The notes: generated by a model not told the origin, from the letters alone. Counted from the first letter of the stretch, positions 1 to 8,556 are shown. The stretch: DNA of 64,000 nt from Verrucosispora sioxanthis (GCF_010560025.1 NZ_SAIY01000010.1:124001-188000); one strand, 5' to 3'. Made by a program: numbers and translations.

Positions 1-966
1 ACCAGCAACGAGCAGGCACCGACCGAGGCGCAGACCAAGGCGGCCGACGGCAACGCCAACGCCGAGCCCGGCAAGCAGGTGACCATCGGCTTCTCCGCGC
101 CGGCCGCCGACCACGGCTGGATCGCCGCGATCACCAACAACGCCAAGGCGCAGGCCGCCGCGTACTCCGACGTGGAGTTCAAGATCGTCGAAGCCGGCGC
201 GGACGCGGCGGCCCAGCGGGCCGCACTGGCCACCCTGATCTCGCAGACGCCCGACGTGATCGTGCTGCTGCCGCACGACGGCAAGGAGCTGAACTCGTTC
301 GGGCTGGAGGCGATGGCGGCCGGCATCCCGGTGGTCAACCTGGACCGGGCCTTCCCGGACGCCAAGGCGTACCGGCTCCAGATCAAGGGCGACAACTACG
401 GCATGGGCGTCTCGGCGGCCACCTTCATCGCCGAGCAGCTCAAGGCCAAGGGCGTGAGCAACCCGGTGATCGCCGAGATCGCCGGGATGGACGAGTTGGA
501 GCTGACCCAGGAGCGGACGCAGGGCTTCAACGACACCCTGGCCCAGCACGGCCTGAAGGTGAAGAACCGCCGGGCGGCGCGGTTCACCGCTGACTCCGGT
601 CAGCAGGAGGCGAGCCAGCTGTTGCAGGCCGAGCCGAAGATCGACGCCATCTGGAACCACGACGACGACCAGGGCATCGGCGTGCTGGCCGCGATCAGCC
701 AGGCCAGCCGCAACGAGTTCTTCATGGTCGGCGGCGCCGGCTCGAAGAAGGCGATGGAGGACATCCTGGCCGACAACACGGTGCTCAAGGCCACCGTGAC
801 CTACAGCCCGTCGATGGCGTCCTCGGCCATCTCGCTGGCCCGTCTCATCGGCCAGGGCCGGGGCATGTCCGACCTGGTGGAACTCCAGGTTCCCAAGGAG
901 ATTGTCCTCGCCTCCGAAACGATCACCAAGGAGAACGCGAGCGACTACCTCAAGCTCGGGTTCTGA
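1..966 (+). CDS. Sugar ABC transporter substrate-binding protein (5' partial)
   Basis: Periplasmic-binding-protein family 4 (ribose/xylose-binding type), which captures a sugar outside the membrane for an ABC importer. The open frame runs in from the window edge, so the signal peptide and lipobox are missing. The first visible residues (TSNEQAPTEAQTKAADG) look like the linker after a lipobox. Family features are the GFSAPAADHGW strand near the start, the VIVLLPHDG segment, the ligand-pocket-like PVVNLDRAFP, and WNHDDDQGIGVL in the second lobe. A GTG at 79 is inside the domain and is not the true start. The stop is 21 nt before a Gfo/Idh/MocA oxidoreductase, so the two probably form one sugar uptake and oxidation operon. 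The exact sugar cannot be told. Confidence 0.9.
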   Translation, partial: TSNEQAPTEAQTKAADGNANAEPGKQVTIGFSAPAADHGWIAAITNNAKAQAAAYSDVEFKIVEAGADAAAQRAALATLISQTPDVIVLLPHDGKELNSFGLEAMAAGIPVVNLDRAFPDAKAYRLQIKGDNYGMGVSAATFIAEQLKAKGVSNPVIAEIAGMDELELTQERTQGFNDTLAQHGLKVKNRRAARFTADSGQQEASQLLQAEPKIDAIWNHDDDQGIGVLAAISQASRNEFFMVGGAGSKKAMEDILADNTVLKATVTYSPSMASSAISLARLIGQGRGMSDLVELQVPKEIVLASETITKENASDYLKLGF

Positions 967-987
967 CACAACGGGGGGAGACCCACC

Positions 988-2196
988 TTGTCCACGAAAG
1001 AGAACGAACTGCGGGTCGGCATGGTCGGCTACGCCTTCATGGGCGCCGCGCACTCCCAGGCGTGGCGGACCGTGAACCGGGTGTACGACCTGCCTGCGCG
1101 GGCCCGGATGGCGCTCATCTGCGGCCGGGACTCCGCGAAGGTGGCCGAGGCCGCCGACCGGCTCGGCTGGCAGGAGCACACCACGGACTGGCGGGAGTTG
1201 GTGAACCGCCCGGACATCGACGTGGTCGACATCTGCACACCGGGTGACAGCCACGCCGAGATCGCGCTGGCCGCGCTCGCCGCGGGCAAGCACGTGCTGT
1301 GCGAGAAGCCACTGGCCAACACGGTCGCCGAGGCGCGGGAGATGGCCGCCGCGGCGGCCACCGCCCGGGCCGGCGGAGCGCGGTCGATGTGCGGCTTCAA
1401 CTACCGACGGGTGCCCGCGGTGGCGCTGATGCGCCAGCTCGTCGCCGACGGGCGGTTGGGCGAGATCCGGCACGTCCGGGCTACCTACCTGCAGGACTGG
1501 ATCGTGGACCCGCAGTTCCCCCTGGTCTGGCGGCTCCGTAAGGAGGTGTCGGGCTCCGGTGCGCTCGGTGACATCGGCGCGCACATCATCGACCTGACCC
1601 AGTACGTCACCGGACAGCTGATCAGCGGGGTCAGCGCGGTGACCGAGACCTTCGTCAAGGAGCGGCCGTTGCCGGCCGAGTCGAGCGGGTTGGCGGCGCA
1701 GGCCGACGGGGCCGGTGCCGCCACCGGTCCGGTCACCGTCGACGACGCGGCGATCTTCGTGGCCCGGCTGGACGGCGGGGCGCTCGCCACGTACGAGGCG
1801 ACCCGGTTCGCCACCGGACGCAAGAACGCCCTCCGCGTGGAGATCAACGGGTCACTGGGCAGTGTCGCCTTCGACCTGGAACGCCTCAACGAACTGGAGT
1901 TCCTCGACGCCACCCGGCCCGCCGCCGAGCAGGGTTTCAACCGGATCCTGGTGACCGAGGCCGAGCACCCGTACCTGTCGGCCTGGTGGCCGCCGGGACA
2001 CATCATCGGGTACGAGCACTCCTTCACCCACCAGATGCGCGACTTCATCGAGGCGGTGGCGACCGGGGTCGACCCGTCGCCCTCGTTCGACGAGGCGTTG
2101 CAGGTGCAACTGGTGCTGGACGCGGTGACCCGTTCGGCAGAACTGGGCTCCTCGTGGGCCGAGGTGGAGCCGTCACTGGCACCGGTCGCCGCCTGA
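988..2196 (+). CDS. Gfo/Idh/MocA family NAD(P)-dependent oxidoreductase
   Basis: A 402-residue cytosolic sugar or cyclitol dehydrogenase. The N-terminal Rossmann fold is seen in VGMVGYAFMGAAHSQAW (about residues 9-25), followed by DVVDICTPGDSHAE and the signature HVLCEKPLANT with the conserved EKP lysine (about residue 107). The C-terminal part shows GDIGAHIIDLTQYVTG, the GxxxHxxDL catalytic region of this family. The TTG start at 988 follows a GGGGGAG ribosome site. Position just after a sugar-binding protein fits a role in sugar or inositol catabolism. In this family related enzymes oxidise C3 of glucosides or act on myo-inositol. Which substrate is used here is not visible. Confidence 0.92.
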   Translation: MSTKENELRVGMVGYAFMGAAHSQAWRTVNRVYDLPARARMALICGRDSAKVAEAADRLGWQEHTTDWRELVNRPDIDVVDICTPGDSHAEIALAALAAGKHVLCEKPLANTVAEAREMAAAAATARAGGARSMCGFNYRRVPAVALMRQLVADGRLGEIRHVRATYLQDWIVDPQFPLVWRLRKEVSGSGALGDIGAHIIDLTQYVTGQLISGVSAVTETFVKERPLPAESSGLAAQADGAGAATGPVTVDDAAIFVARLDGGALATYEATRFATGRKNALRVEINGSLGSVAFDLERLNELEFLDATRPAAEQGFNRILVTEAEHPYLSAWWPPGHIIGYEHSFTHQMRDFIEAVATGVDPSPSFDEALQVQLVLDAVTRSAELGSSWAEVEPSLAPVAA

Positions 2197-2697
2197 ACCA
2201 CCTCCGGAGCCGACCGGCGAGGGTCGGCCACGGTTGCGCCCCGTGGCCGGTACGGGTCGGGTCCGGAGGTCGTGCCCCGGGCGACCGGCGGCACGAGCAA
2301 TGCGGTTCCTCCGGTGCGGCCGGACCGGGATTCCCCGGCAGCACCGGAGGGCCGCCGCCCATCGACCGGTTCACCGAACGTCCACCTGGAGACTCCCGCC
2401 GCCAGGCGGACCGCGTCCGACGAGTCGTCCGATCGGGACATCGTCGTCCCGACCGGGCCGGATGCGGGGGAGGCAGGGGCGAGACGCCGACTGTCCCTGC
2501 CTGCCAGCCCCGTCCGTCCGACCCATCCGGTACGCCGGCCCGGCGTCGTCGCCGCCGACCTCGACGCCGGCCGGCGAGTCGCACCGGAGCGGGCGGCGGA
2601 CGGGGCGCATCGGCACAACCCGTATCTTTTTCAGCTTTTTCCTGATATCAAGGTTCAATCGATGCATGTCGGTTTCCTGGGCACCGGAAGGAGCGCT
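2197..2697. other. Long intergenic region, ebo-like operon leader
   Basis: About 500 nt without a convincing gene. A 9-bp stem with a 7-nt loop (2225-2249, CGGCCACGG / CCGTGGCCG) lies shortly after the oxidoreductase stop and may be its terminator, though it has no T tract. The last 70 nt turn AT-rich (TATCTTTTTCAGCTTTTTCC near 2625-2644), which suggests the operon promoter is there. Open frames crossing the region have composition typical of non-coding GC-rich DNA. Confidence 0.4.
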
Positions 2698-3858
2698 ATG
2701 CGTACAGGTGTCTGGCTGGTGGGGGCACGTGGCTCGGTCGCGACCACCAGCATCGTCGGAGCGCTCGCGCTGCGTGCCGGGCTGACCGGGCCGACCGGCT
2801 GCGTCACCGAACTGCCCGGGGTCAACACCCCCGCCTTACCGGGCTTCGCCGACCTGGTCTTCGGCGGCCACGACGTGGTCGCCACGCCGATCGCCAAGCG
2901 CGCCGAGGCGCTCGCCGACGCCGGTGTGCTGCCGGCCCGCCTGGTGGCCGCGCTGCCCGAGGAACTGGCCGCCGTGGAACGGGAACTACGCCCCGCGCCC
3001 ACCGGCGGAACCCAGGCCGACCGGGCCGCCGCGATCGTCCGCGACCTCACCACGTTCCGCCAGCGACACGAGCTGGCCCGGGTGGTGATGGTGAACGTCG
3101 CCGCCACCGAACCGACCCCCCCGGCACATCCCGGCCACGCCGATCCGGACGCGCTGCGCGTCGCCCTCGCCGGGCCCGACGAGGTGCTGCCACCCAGCTC
3201 GCTGTACGCGTACGCGGCCGTCACGGCGGATTGCCCGTACGTCGACTTCACCCCGTCGACCGGTCTGCGGCTGCCGGCGCTCACCGCGCTGGCCGACCGC
3301 CACGGCGTGCCGCACGCCGGCCACGACGGCAAGACCGGGGAGACGCTGCTCAAGTCGGTGCTCGCCCCGATGTTCGCGATGCGCCACCTCGCCGTCCGGT
3401 CCTGGTCCGGGCTCAACCTGCTCGGCGGCGGCGACGGCGCCACCCTGGCCCACCCCGACGCCAACGCCGCCAAGGTGCGCAGCAAGCAACGGGTGCTCGG
3501 CGAGACGCTCGGCTACCTGCCGCAGGGCGACACCCGGATCGGCTACGTCGAGGAACTCGGTGACTTCAAGACCGCCTGGGATCTGGTCACCTTCGCCGGC
3601 TTCCTCGGCACCGGGATGCGGCTGGAGTTCACCTGGCACGGCTGCGACTCGGCGCTGGCCGCCCCACTCGTGCTCGACCTGGCCCGGCTCACCGCCGCCG
3701 CGCACGCCGCCGGCCGCACCGGGCCGCTTGACGACCTGGCCTTCTTCTTCAAGGACCCGCTCGGCACCGCGACCCACTCGCTGGCCGACCAGTGGAACCG
3801 GCTGTGCGCGTTCGCGGGCAGCCTGGACGCCGGAGACACCGATGCCGCGCGTGGCTGA
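2698..3858 (+). CDS. Inositol-3-phosphate synthase family protein
   Basis: A 386-residue protein of the myo-inositol-1-phosphate synthase family, which converts glucose 6-phosphate to inositol 3-phosphate using NAD. The dinucleotide-binding loop is GARGSVATTSIVG (about residues 7-19). FTPSTG, GKTGETLLKSVLAPMFAMR and the SWSGLNLLGGGDG segment match the family core. The chosen ATG has GGAAGG 7 nt upstream; an earlier in-frame ATG at 2662 lacks this. It opens a row of overlapping genes: the next gene begins inside its last codons. Codon 47 is a TTA (2836-2838), rare in such genomes and possibly limited by the bldA-type leucine tRNA. Inositol synthase beside ebo-type genes suggests a cyclitol-derived product rather than housekeeping inositol supply (inference). 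Confidence 0.85.
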   Translation: MRTGVWLVGARGSVATTSIVGALALRAGLTGPTGCVTELPGVNTPALPGFADLVFGGHDVVATPIAKRAEALADAGVLPARLVAALPEELAAVERELRPAPTGGTQADRAAAIVRDLTTFRQRHELARVVMVNVAATEPTPPAHPGHADPDALRVALAGPDEVLPPSSLYAYAAVTADCPYVDFTPSTGLRLPALTALADRHGVPHAGHDGKTGETLLKSVLAPMFAMRHLAVRSWSGLNLLGGGDGATLAHPDANAAKVRSKQRVLGETLGYLPQGDTRIGYVEELGDFKTAWDLVTFAGFLGTGMRLEFTWHGCDSALAAPLVLDLARLTAAAHAAGRTGPLDDLAFFFKDPLGTATHSLADQWNRLCAFAGSLDAGDTDAARG

Positions 3859-4190
3859 CCTGGCCGAGCTGGTCCGCGCCCCGGCCGCGCTCTCCGTACC
3901 CGGGGACGTGGTCGCCGGTGCCGCCGCGGCCGGCGCCCTCGGTCCGCGTACCCCCGCCCTCGCCGCCGCGTCGGTGCTGCTGTACTGGGCCGGCATGGCC
4001 GCCAACGACTGGGCCGACCGCGAGCTGGACGCCGTCGAACGCCCCGAGCGGCCGATACCGAGCGGCCGGGTCAGCCCCGGCCTCGCGGTCGGCCTGGCCA
4101 CCGGTCTCACCGTGGCCGGCGTCGGGCTCGCCGCCGCAGCCGGCGGCCGGCGGGCCACCGCCGTCGCGTTGCCGCTGGCGGCCGCCGTGT

Positions 4191-4194
4191 GGGG
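4191..4194 (+). other. Frameshift site 1 in prenyltransferase (G run one short)
   Basis: Reading frame leaves the conserved prenyltransferase sequence here. Inserting one G restores V-W-G-Y-D-L-A-A-K-N-T. Confidence 0.75.
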
Positions 4195-4714
4195 TACGAC
4201 CTGGCGGCCAAGAACACCGCCGCCGGCCCCGCCATGATGGCGACCTGCCGGGGACTGGACGTGCTGCTGGGTGCCGCCGGGGGCCGGACGGCGCGGGCGT
4301 TGCCGGCGGCGGTCACCGTCGCCGCGCACACCTGGACCGTCACCGCGCTGTCCCGCCGGGAGGTCAGCGGCACCGACCGGGCCCTGCCGCTGCGTACCCT
4401 CGCCGGCACCGCACTGGTCGCCGCGAGCGCCGCGCTCCCGCCCGGCCGCCGGCTCACCGCGAACGTCTTCCGCACCGGTGGCCCGGCGGAGTCCGGCCGG
4501 CGCGCCCCTGTCGTCCGCACCGACGGTGAGCGAACCGGCGACGTCGGGAACGGTCGGCGTGCCCTCGGCACCGTGGCGGTGGCGCTGCCCGCCGTCCTCG
4601 CCGCCTGGTACACCGCCCGCTACGGCACCGCGCAGGCGCGGGTGGCGGCCGAGCCGACCGCCGCGCGGGTTCGCTCGGCGGTCGGCGCCGGCATCACCGG
4701 CCTGCCCGCGTTGC

Positions 4715-4719
4715 GGGGG
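4715..4719 (+). other. Frameshift site 2 in prenyltransferase (G run one short)
   Basis: Inserting one G restores a hydrophobic, basic-ended C-terminus and moves the stop to 4817, giving the ATGA overlap with the next gene. Confidence 0.75.
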
Positions 4720-4813
4720 CGCTGACCGCCCGCGCCGGGTCCGGACTGCTCGGACTGGCGGTGGCGGCGGCCGCGCCGCTGGGCCGGCGGCTGGCCCGGA
4801 AGGTCTCACCGAC

Positions 4814-5743
4814 ATGACGGCCGCCGCCACCGCCCCCGAGGGACTGCGATTCGGGTACGGGACCAACGGCTTCGCCAACCACCGCCTCGACGACGCGCTC
4901 GCGGTCATCGCCGACCTCGGCTACTCCGGTGTCGCGCTCACTCTGGACCACGACCACCTCGACCCGTTCGCGCCCGGACTCGCGGGGCGCGTCGACGCCG
5001 TCGCTCGCCGGCTGGCCGACCTCGGCCTCGGACTGGTGATCGAGACCGGCGCGCGGTTCCTGCTGGACCCCTGGCACAAGCACGCCCCGACGCTGCTGCA
5101 CGACGACCCCACGCTGCGGATCGAGTTCCTGCGTCGGGCGGTGGCGATCGGCGCGGATCTCGGCGCCGAGGCGGTCTCGTTCTGGGCCGGAGTCCGGCCG
5201 GACACGGTCACTCCGGCGGTGGCCTGGGACCGCCTGGTCGCCGGCTGCGCGGCCGTCGTCGAGGCGGCCGAGGCCGTCGGGGTGACGCTGGGGTTCGAAC
5301 CGGAACCGGGCATGCTGGTCGAGGACATCGCCGACTGGCGCCGCCTGCACGCGGTGCTCGGCTCGCCGGCCCGCCTCGGCATCACCCTCGACATCGGACA
5401 CTGCCGGTGTCTGGAGCCACGGCCGGTAGCGGACTGTGTCCGTGACGTCGCCGCACACCTGGTCAACGTGCAGATCGACGACATGCGGCGCGGGGTGCAC
5501 GAACATCTGGAGTTCGGCGTGGGTGAGATCGACTTCCCGCCGGTGCTGGCCGCGCTGCGGGAGATCGGCTACCGGGGCCTGGTGGCGGTCGAACTGCCCC
5601 GACACTCGCACGCCGCACCCACCGTCGCGGCCCACTCGCTGGAATTCCTGCGCGCCGCCGCCTCGCCGCACGCCCTTTGCTCTGCTTCAACCGGCGCACC
5701 ACCAGGCGTCCGCTGTCCGGACGACGACCGACGCGTGGCGTGA
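4814..5743 (+). CDS. Sugar phosphate isomerase/epimerase-like TIM-barrel protein
   Basis: A 309-residue protein of the xylose-isomerase-like TIM-barrel superfamily (AP endonuclease 2 fold), divalent-metal dependent. It begins FGYGTNGFANHRLDDALAVI and carries the typical metal and catalytic strands GVTLGFEPEPGML (glutamates near residue 160), LGITLDIGHC (Asp/His near 195), VNVQIDDMRRGVHEHLEFG and LVAVELPRHSH. The ATG overlaps the repaired stop of the prenyltransferase. The C-terminus is odd. After SLEFLRAAA the frame runs through a 16-bp inverted-repeat element (5674-5756), which supplies the last 24 or so residues and the stop. It probably works in the same pathway as the inositol phosphate synthase, on a keto-cyclitol or sugar (inference). 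Confidence 0.85.
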   Translation: MTAAATAPEGLRFGYGTNGFANHRLDDALAVIADLGYSGVALTLDHDHLDPFAPGLAGRVDAVARRLADLGLGLVIETGARFLLDPWHKHAPTLLHDDPTLRIEFLRRAVAIGADLGAEAVSFWAGVRPDTVTPAVAWDRLVAGCAAVVEAAEAVGVTLGFEPEPGMLVEDIADWRRLHAVLGSPARLGITLDIGHCRCLEPRPVADCVRDVAAHLVNVQIDDMRRGVHEHLEFGVGEIDFPPVLAALREIGYRGLVAVELPRHSHAAPTVAAHSLEFLRAAASPHALCSASTGAPPGVRCPDDDRRVA

Positions 5744-5756
5744 AGCAGAGCAAAGG
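5674..5756. repeat. Palindromic repeat element overlapping the end of the isomerase gene
   Basis: Two perfect 16-bp arms, CCTTTGCTCTGCTTCA at 5674-5689 and TGAAGCAGAGCAAAGG at 5741-5756, enclose 51 nt. Arms of this kind recall REP-like or miniature elements common between genes in Micromonospora, from memory only. The left arm and the middle are translated as the end of the upstream protein, suggesting insertion into the 3' end of the gene. Confidence 0.8.
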
Positions 5757-5813
5757 ACGCACGCGGTGGTACCGCCACGGCCGTCGACGGCGGCGGACGA
5801 GGGAGGAGACGCG

Positions 5814-6431
5814 ATGACAGTGGACGAGCTTCGGGCGGCCCTGCGGGGCGTACCCGATCCGGACTGGTTGGCCACCGCCCTGGACCGTGTCGCGGCCGAG
5901 CCCACCGCCATCGCGCGGTTCTTCCCGGCGGCCGGCCGGCGCTGCGGCCGACACGACCTGCCCGACCTGCCCGGTTGGACCGCCGACGAGGCGGCCCGGG
6001 CCCTGCTGCTGGCCAGCCTCCGCACCGACCATGCCGAGCAGGCCGGGGCGCTCTACCGCACCGGGGACGCCGCCGAGAAACGGGCCGTGCTCAAGGCGTT
6101 GCCGATGCTGCCGATCGGCGCGGCCGGCACGCCGCTGCTGCACGACGCGATCCGCACCAACGACACCCGGCTGGTCGCCGCGGCCCTCGGCCCGTACGCC
6201 CGCCACCTCGACCCGCCGGCCTGGCGGCAGGCGGTGCTCAAGTGCGTCTTCACCGGTGTGCCGCTGGCGGCGGTGGCCGACCTCGACTCGCGCGCGGACG
6301 GGGAACTGGCGGAGATGCTCGCCGCGCTGGCCGCCGAACGCCGGGCCGCCGGCCGGAGCATGCCCGCCGACGCCACCGAACTGCTGGACCGGCTCACCGC
6401 CGCCAGCCAGCCCCAGCCCAGGGAGGTGTGA
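5814..6431 (+). CDS. eboA: EboA domain-containing protein
   Basis: A 205-residue, mostly helical soluble protein matching the EboA family: MTVDELRAALRGVPDPDWL at the start, ARFFPAAGR, WTADEAARALLLASL, KRAVLKALPMLPIG, LLHDAIRTNDTRLV, and QAVLKCVFTGVPLAAV with the well-conserved KCxF-xGxP core. The ATG follows GAGGGAGGAG. The stop overlaps the next start by one base (TGATG). No enzymatic activity is established for EboA. In Nostoc punctiforme the ebo cluster is needed to move scytonemin precursors to the periplasm. Its neighbours here are EboB-, EboC-, EboE- and EboF-like genes, which supports the call. Confidence 0.85.
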   Translation: MTVDELRAALRGVPDPDWLATALDRVAAEPTAIARFFPAAGRRCGRHDLPDLPGWTADEAARALLLASLRTDHAEQAGALYRTGDAAEKRAVLKALPMLPIGAAGTPLLHDAIRTNDTRLVAAALGPYARHLDPPAWRQAVLKCVFTGVPLAAVADLDSRADGELAEMLAALAAERRAAGRSMPADATELLDRLTAASQPQPREV

Positions 6432-7282
6432 TGCGGATCTTCGACCCGCACATCCACATGACGTCGCGCACCACCGACGACTACGAGCGGATGGCCGCCG
6501 CCGGCGTCCGGGCAGTGGTGGAACCGGCGTTCTGGCTGGGCCAGCCGCGCACGAACGTCGGCTCGTTCACCGACTACTTCGACTCCTTGGTCGGGTGGGA
6601 GCCGTTCCGGGCCGGGCAGTTCGGGATCCGCCATCACGCCACGATCGCGTTGAACCCGAAGGAGGCCAACGACCCGCGCTGCCGGCCGGTGCTCGACGAG
6701 CTGCCCCGCTACCTGGAGAAGGACGGCGTGGTGGCGGTCGGCGAGATCGGCTACGACTCGATGACGCCCGAGGAGGACGACGCCTTCGCCGCGCAGCTCG
6801 CCCTGGCCGTGGCGCACGACCTGCCGGCGATGGTGCACACCCCGCACCGGGACAAGGCCCGGGGTGTCGAGCGCAGCCTGGCCGTGGTCGCCGAGTCCGG
6901 CATCGCGCCGCAGCGGGTGGTGCTCGACCACCTCAACGAGACGACCGTGAAACTGGTCCGGGACACCGGCTGCTGGCTGGGCTTCTCCATCTACCCGGAC
7001 ACCAAGATGTCGCCGCCGCGCATGGTCGAGCTGCTCAAGGCGTACGGGACCGAGCGGGTGCTGGTCAACTCGGCCGCGGACTGGGGGCGCTCCGACCCGC
7101 TGCTCACCCGGGCCACCGGCGAGGCGATGCTCGGTGCCGGTTTCACCGACGACGACGTCGACCGGGTGCTGTGGCGCAACCCGGTCGAGTTCTACGGGCA
7201 GTCCGGACGGCTCGACCTGACCGACGACGACCTCGCCGAGCCGACCTTCGCCGGCAACTCGATCCTGCGCGGCGGCAGCTGA
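6431..7282 (+). CDS. eboB: TatD family metal-dependent hydrolase (EboB-like)
   Basis: A 283-residue TIM-barrel amidohydrolase. Metal ligands are visible in order: FDPHIHM (HxH, residues 3-9), VGEIGYDS (glutamate near 103), VHTPHRDKARG (histidine near 138), LDHLNET (histidine near 165) and SAADWG (aspartate near 218). These are the positions expected for TatD enzymes. The start overlaps the stop of eboA by one base, and its own stop overlaps the next start by one base. The substrate is unknown. In ebo clusters this protein is always encoded next to EboA, so it is probably pathway-specific rather than a DNase. Confidence 0.88.
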   Translation: MRIFDPHIHMTSRTTDDYERMAAAGVRAVVEPAFWLGQPRTNVGSFTDYFDSLVGWEPFRAGQFGIRHHATIALNPKEANDPRCRPVLDELPRYLEKDGVVAVGEIGYDSMTPEEDDAFAAQLALAVAHDLPAMVHTPHRDKARGVERSLAVVAESGIAPQRVVLDHLNETTVKLVRDTGCWLGFSIYPDTKMSPPRMVELLKAYGTERVLVNSAADWGRSDPLLTRATGEAMLGAGFTDDDVDRVLWRNPVEFYGQSGRLDLTDDDLAEPTFAGNSILRGGS

Positions 7283-8556
7283 TGCGGCTGCGGCATCCCG
7301 GTGGGGGGACCGTCCACCTCGGGTACTGCACGAACGTGCACCCCGCCGAGGACCTCGCCGGCATCGTCGCCCAACTGGACCGCTACGCGGTGCCGGTCCG
7401 CGAGACGCTCGGCGCCGATCCGCTCGGCCTGGGCCTGTGGCTGGCCGCCCCGGTGGCCGCCGAACTGGCCGCCGATCCGGCCGCCCGTCGCCGGTTGCGC
7501 ACCGAGTTGACCGTACGCGGGCTGGAGGTGGTCACCCTCAACGGTTTCCCGTACGCGGCCTTCCAGGCGCCGGTGGTCAAGGGGGCGGTGTACCGCCCGG
7601 ACTGGACCACGGACGACCGGCTCGGATACACCCTCGACCTGGCCCGGGTGCTTGCCGACCTGCTGCCCGACGACGCCGCCCGCGGCTCGGTCTCCACCCT
7701 CCCGCTGGCCTGGCGTACGCCGTGGGACCAGGCTCGCGCGGACGCCGCCCGGCACCGGCTCGACCGGCTCGCCGCCGGACTCGCCGCCGTCGAGCGGGAC
7801 ACCGGTCGGCCGGTGCGGGTCGGCTTCGAGCCGGAGCCCGGTTGCGTGGTGGAGAGCACCCCGCAGGCCGTCGCCGCGCTGTCCGGGGTGGACACCGACC
7901 GTCTCGGGATCTGCCTGGACCTGGCCCACCTCGCCTGTGCCTGGGAGGAGCCGGTCGCCGCCCTGGAGCGGCTGGCCGGTGCCGGCCTGCCGGTGGTGAA
8001 GGTGCAGGTGTCCGCCGCGTTGGAGGCGACCGACCCGGCCGGTGACGCCGCCGCCCTGCGCCGCTGGGTCGAGCCGCGTTTCCTGCACCAGACCCGCACC
8101 GCCGGCTGCGCCGCGACCGGCAGCGCATCGACGGCGGCGAACGGTGCCGCACCGACCGCCGGCAACGGTGCCGCACCCACCGCCGGACCTGGGCTCGCCG
8201 ATCCGGCGGATCCGAGCTGGGCGGCCGACGATCTGGACGCCGCCCTGGACGCCGCGCTGCCCGGACCGTGGCGGGTGCACTACCACGTGCCGCTGCACGC
8301 GCCACCGGAACCACCGCTGGGTTCGACCCTGCCGGTGCTGCGCGCCGCGCTGGCCGCGCTCTTCGCCGGCACCGACGCGGGGTGCGACCACCTGGACGTC
8401 GAGACGTACACCTGGGGGGTGCTGCCGGCCGCGCGTCGGCCGCGCACCGACGCGGAACTGGCCGCCGGGATCGCCGCCGAACTGGCCTTCACCCGGGACG
8501 AGTTGGTCGCCCTCGGACTGGCCCCGCAGTCGCGAACAGAGGGGGTGTCGCGGTGA
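7282..8556 (+). CDS. eboE: EboE-like metabolite traffic protein (xylose-isomerase-like TIM barrel)
   Basis: A 424-residue protein opening HLGYCTNVHPAEDLAGIV, the signature start of EboE proteins. Later barrel strands are EVVTLNGFPYAAFQ, VKGAVYRPDW, RVGFEPEPGCVVES, LGICLDLAHLACAWE and VVKVQVSAALEA, followed near the C-terminus by HLDVETYTWGVLP. A low-complexity stretch (about residues 275-300, Gly/Ala/Thr-rich, built from a near-duplicated 24-nt unit at 8140-8185) interrupts the region after VEPRFLHQTRTAG and may be a loop expansion. The C-terminal APQSRTEGVSR is encoded by a 24-bp repeat that recurs just before the next gene. The EboE family has no proven reaction. Confidence 0.87.
   Translation: MRLRHPGGGTVHLGYCTNVHPAEDLAGIVAQLDRYAVPVRETLGADPLGLGLWLAAPVAAELAADPAARRRLRTELTVRGLEVVTLNGFPYAAFQAPVVKGAVYRPDWTTDDRLGYTLDLARVLADLLPDDAARGSVSTLPLAWRTPWDQARADAARHRLDRLAAGLAAVERDTGRPVRVGFEPEPGCVVESTPQAVAALSGVDTDRLGICLDLAHLACAWEEPVAALERLAGAGLPVVKVQVSAALEATDPAGDAAALRRWVEPRFLHQTRTAGCAATGSASTAANGAAPTAGNGAAPTAGPGLADPADPSWAADDLDAALDAALPGPWRVHYHVPLHAPPEPPLGSTLPVLRAALAALFAGTDAGCDHLDVETYTWGVLPAARRPRTDAELAAGIAAELAFTRDELVALGLAPQSRTEGVSR

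Larger units (their letters stand above)
3842..4817 (+). pseudogene. UbiA-family prenyltransferase (EboC/SCO3242-like), two frameshifts
   Basis: Membrane prenyltransferase that attaches a polyprenyl group to a polar acceptor. The first aspartate motif is NDWADRELDAVERP (about residues 54-67) and the second-motif region begins YDLAAKNTAAGP. The frame breaks twice. At 4191-4194 a run of four G should be five to continue VWG-YDLAAKNT. At 4715-4719 five G should be six to continue LRG-ALTARAG. With both repairs the protein is 325 residues and ends at TGA 4815-4817, overlapping the ATG of the next gene by 4 nt exactly as its neighbours do. This argues that the intact frame is real and the breaks are recent or are sequencing errors. 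The start overlaps the inositol phosphate synthase by 17 nt; GTG 3851 is an alternative. Confidence 0.8.

Noticed and set aside
2272..2697. Longer reading frame extending inositol phosphate synthase upstream
   Set aside because: The extra 142 residues are Arg/Pro-rich out-of-frame-like sequence, and the clear GGAAGG site and Rossmann start are at 2698.
3842..4817. Programmed frameshifting in the prenyltransferase gene
   Set aside because: No slippery heptamer or downstream pseudoknot was seen, and two sites both needing an added G are better explained by missing bases.
2986..4908. 640-residue open frame on the minus strand
   Set aside because: It lies antisense to three well-supported operon genes, with Arg/Gly/Ala-rich composition typical of a shadow frame in GC-rich DNA.
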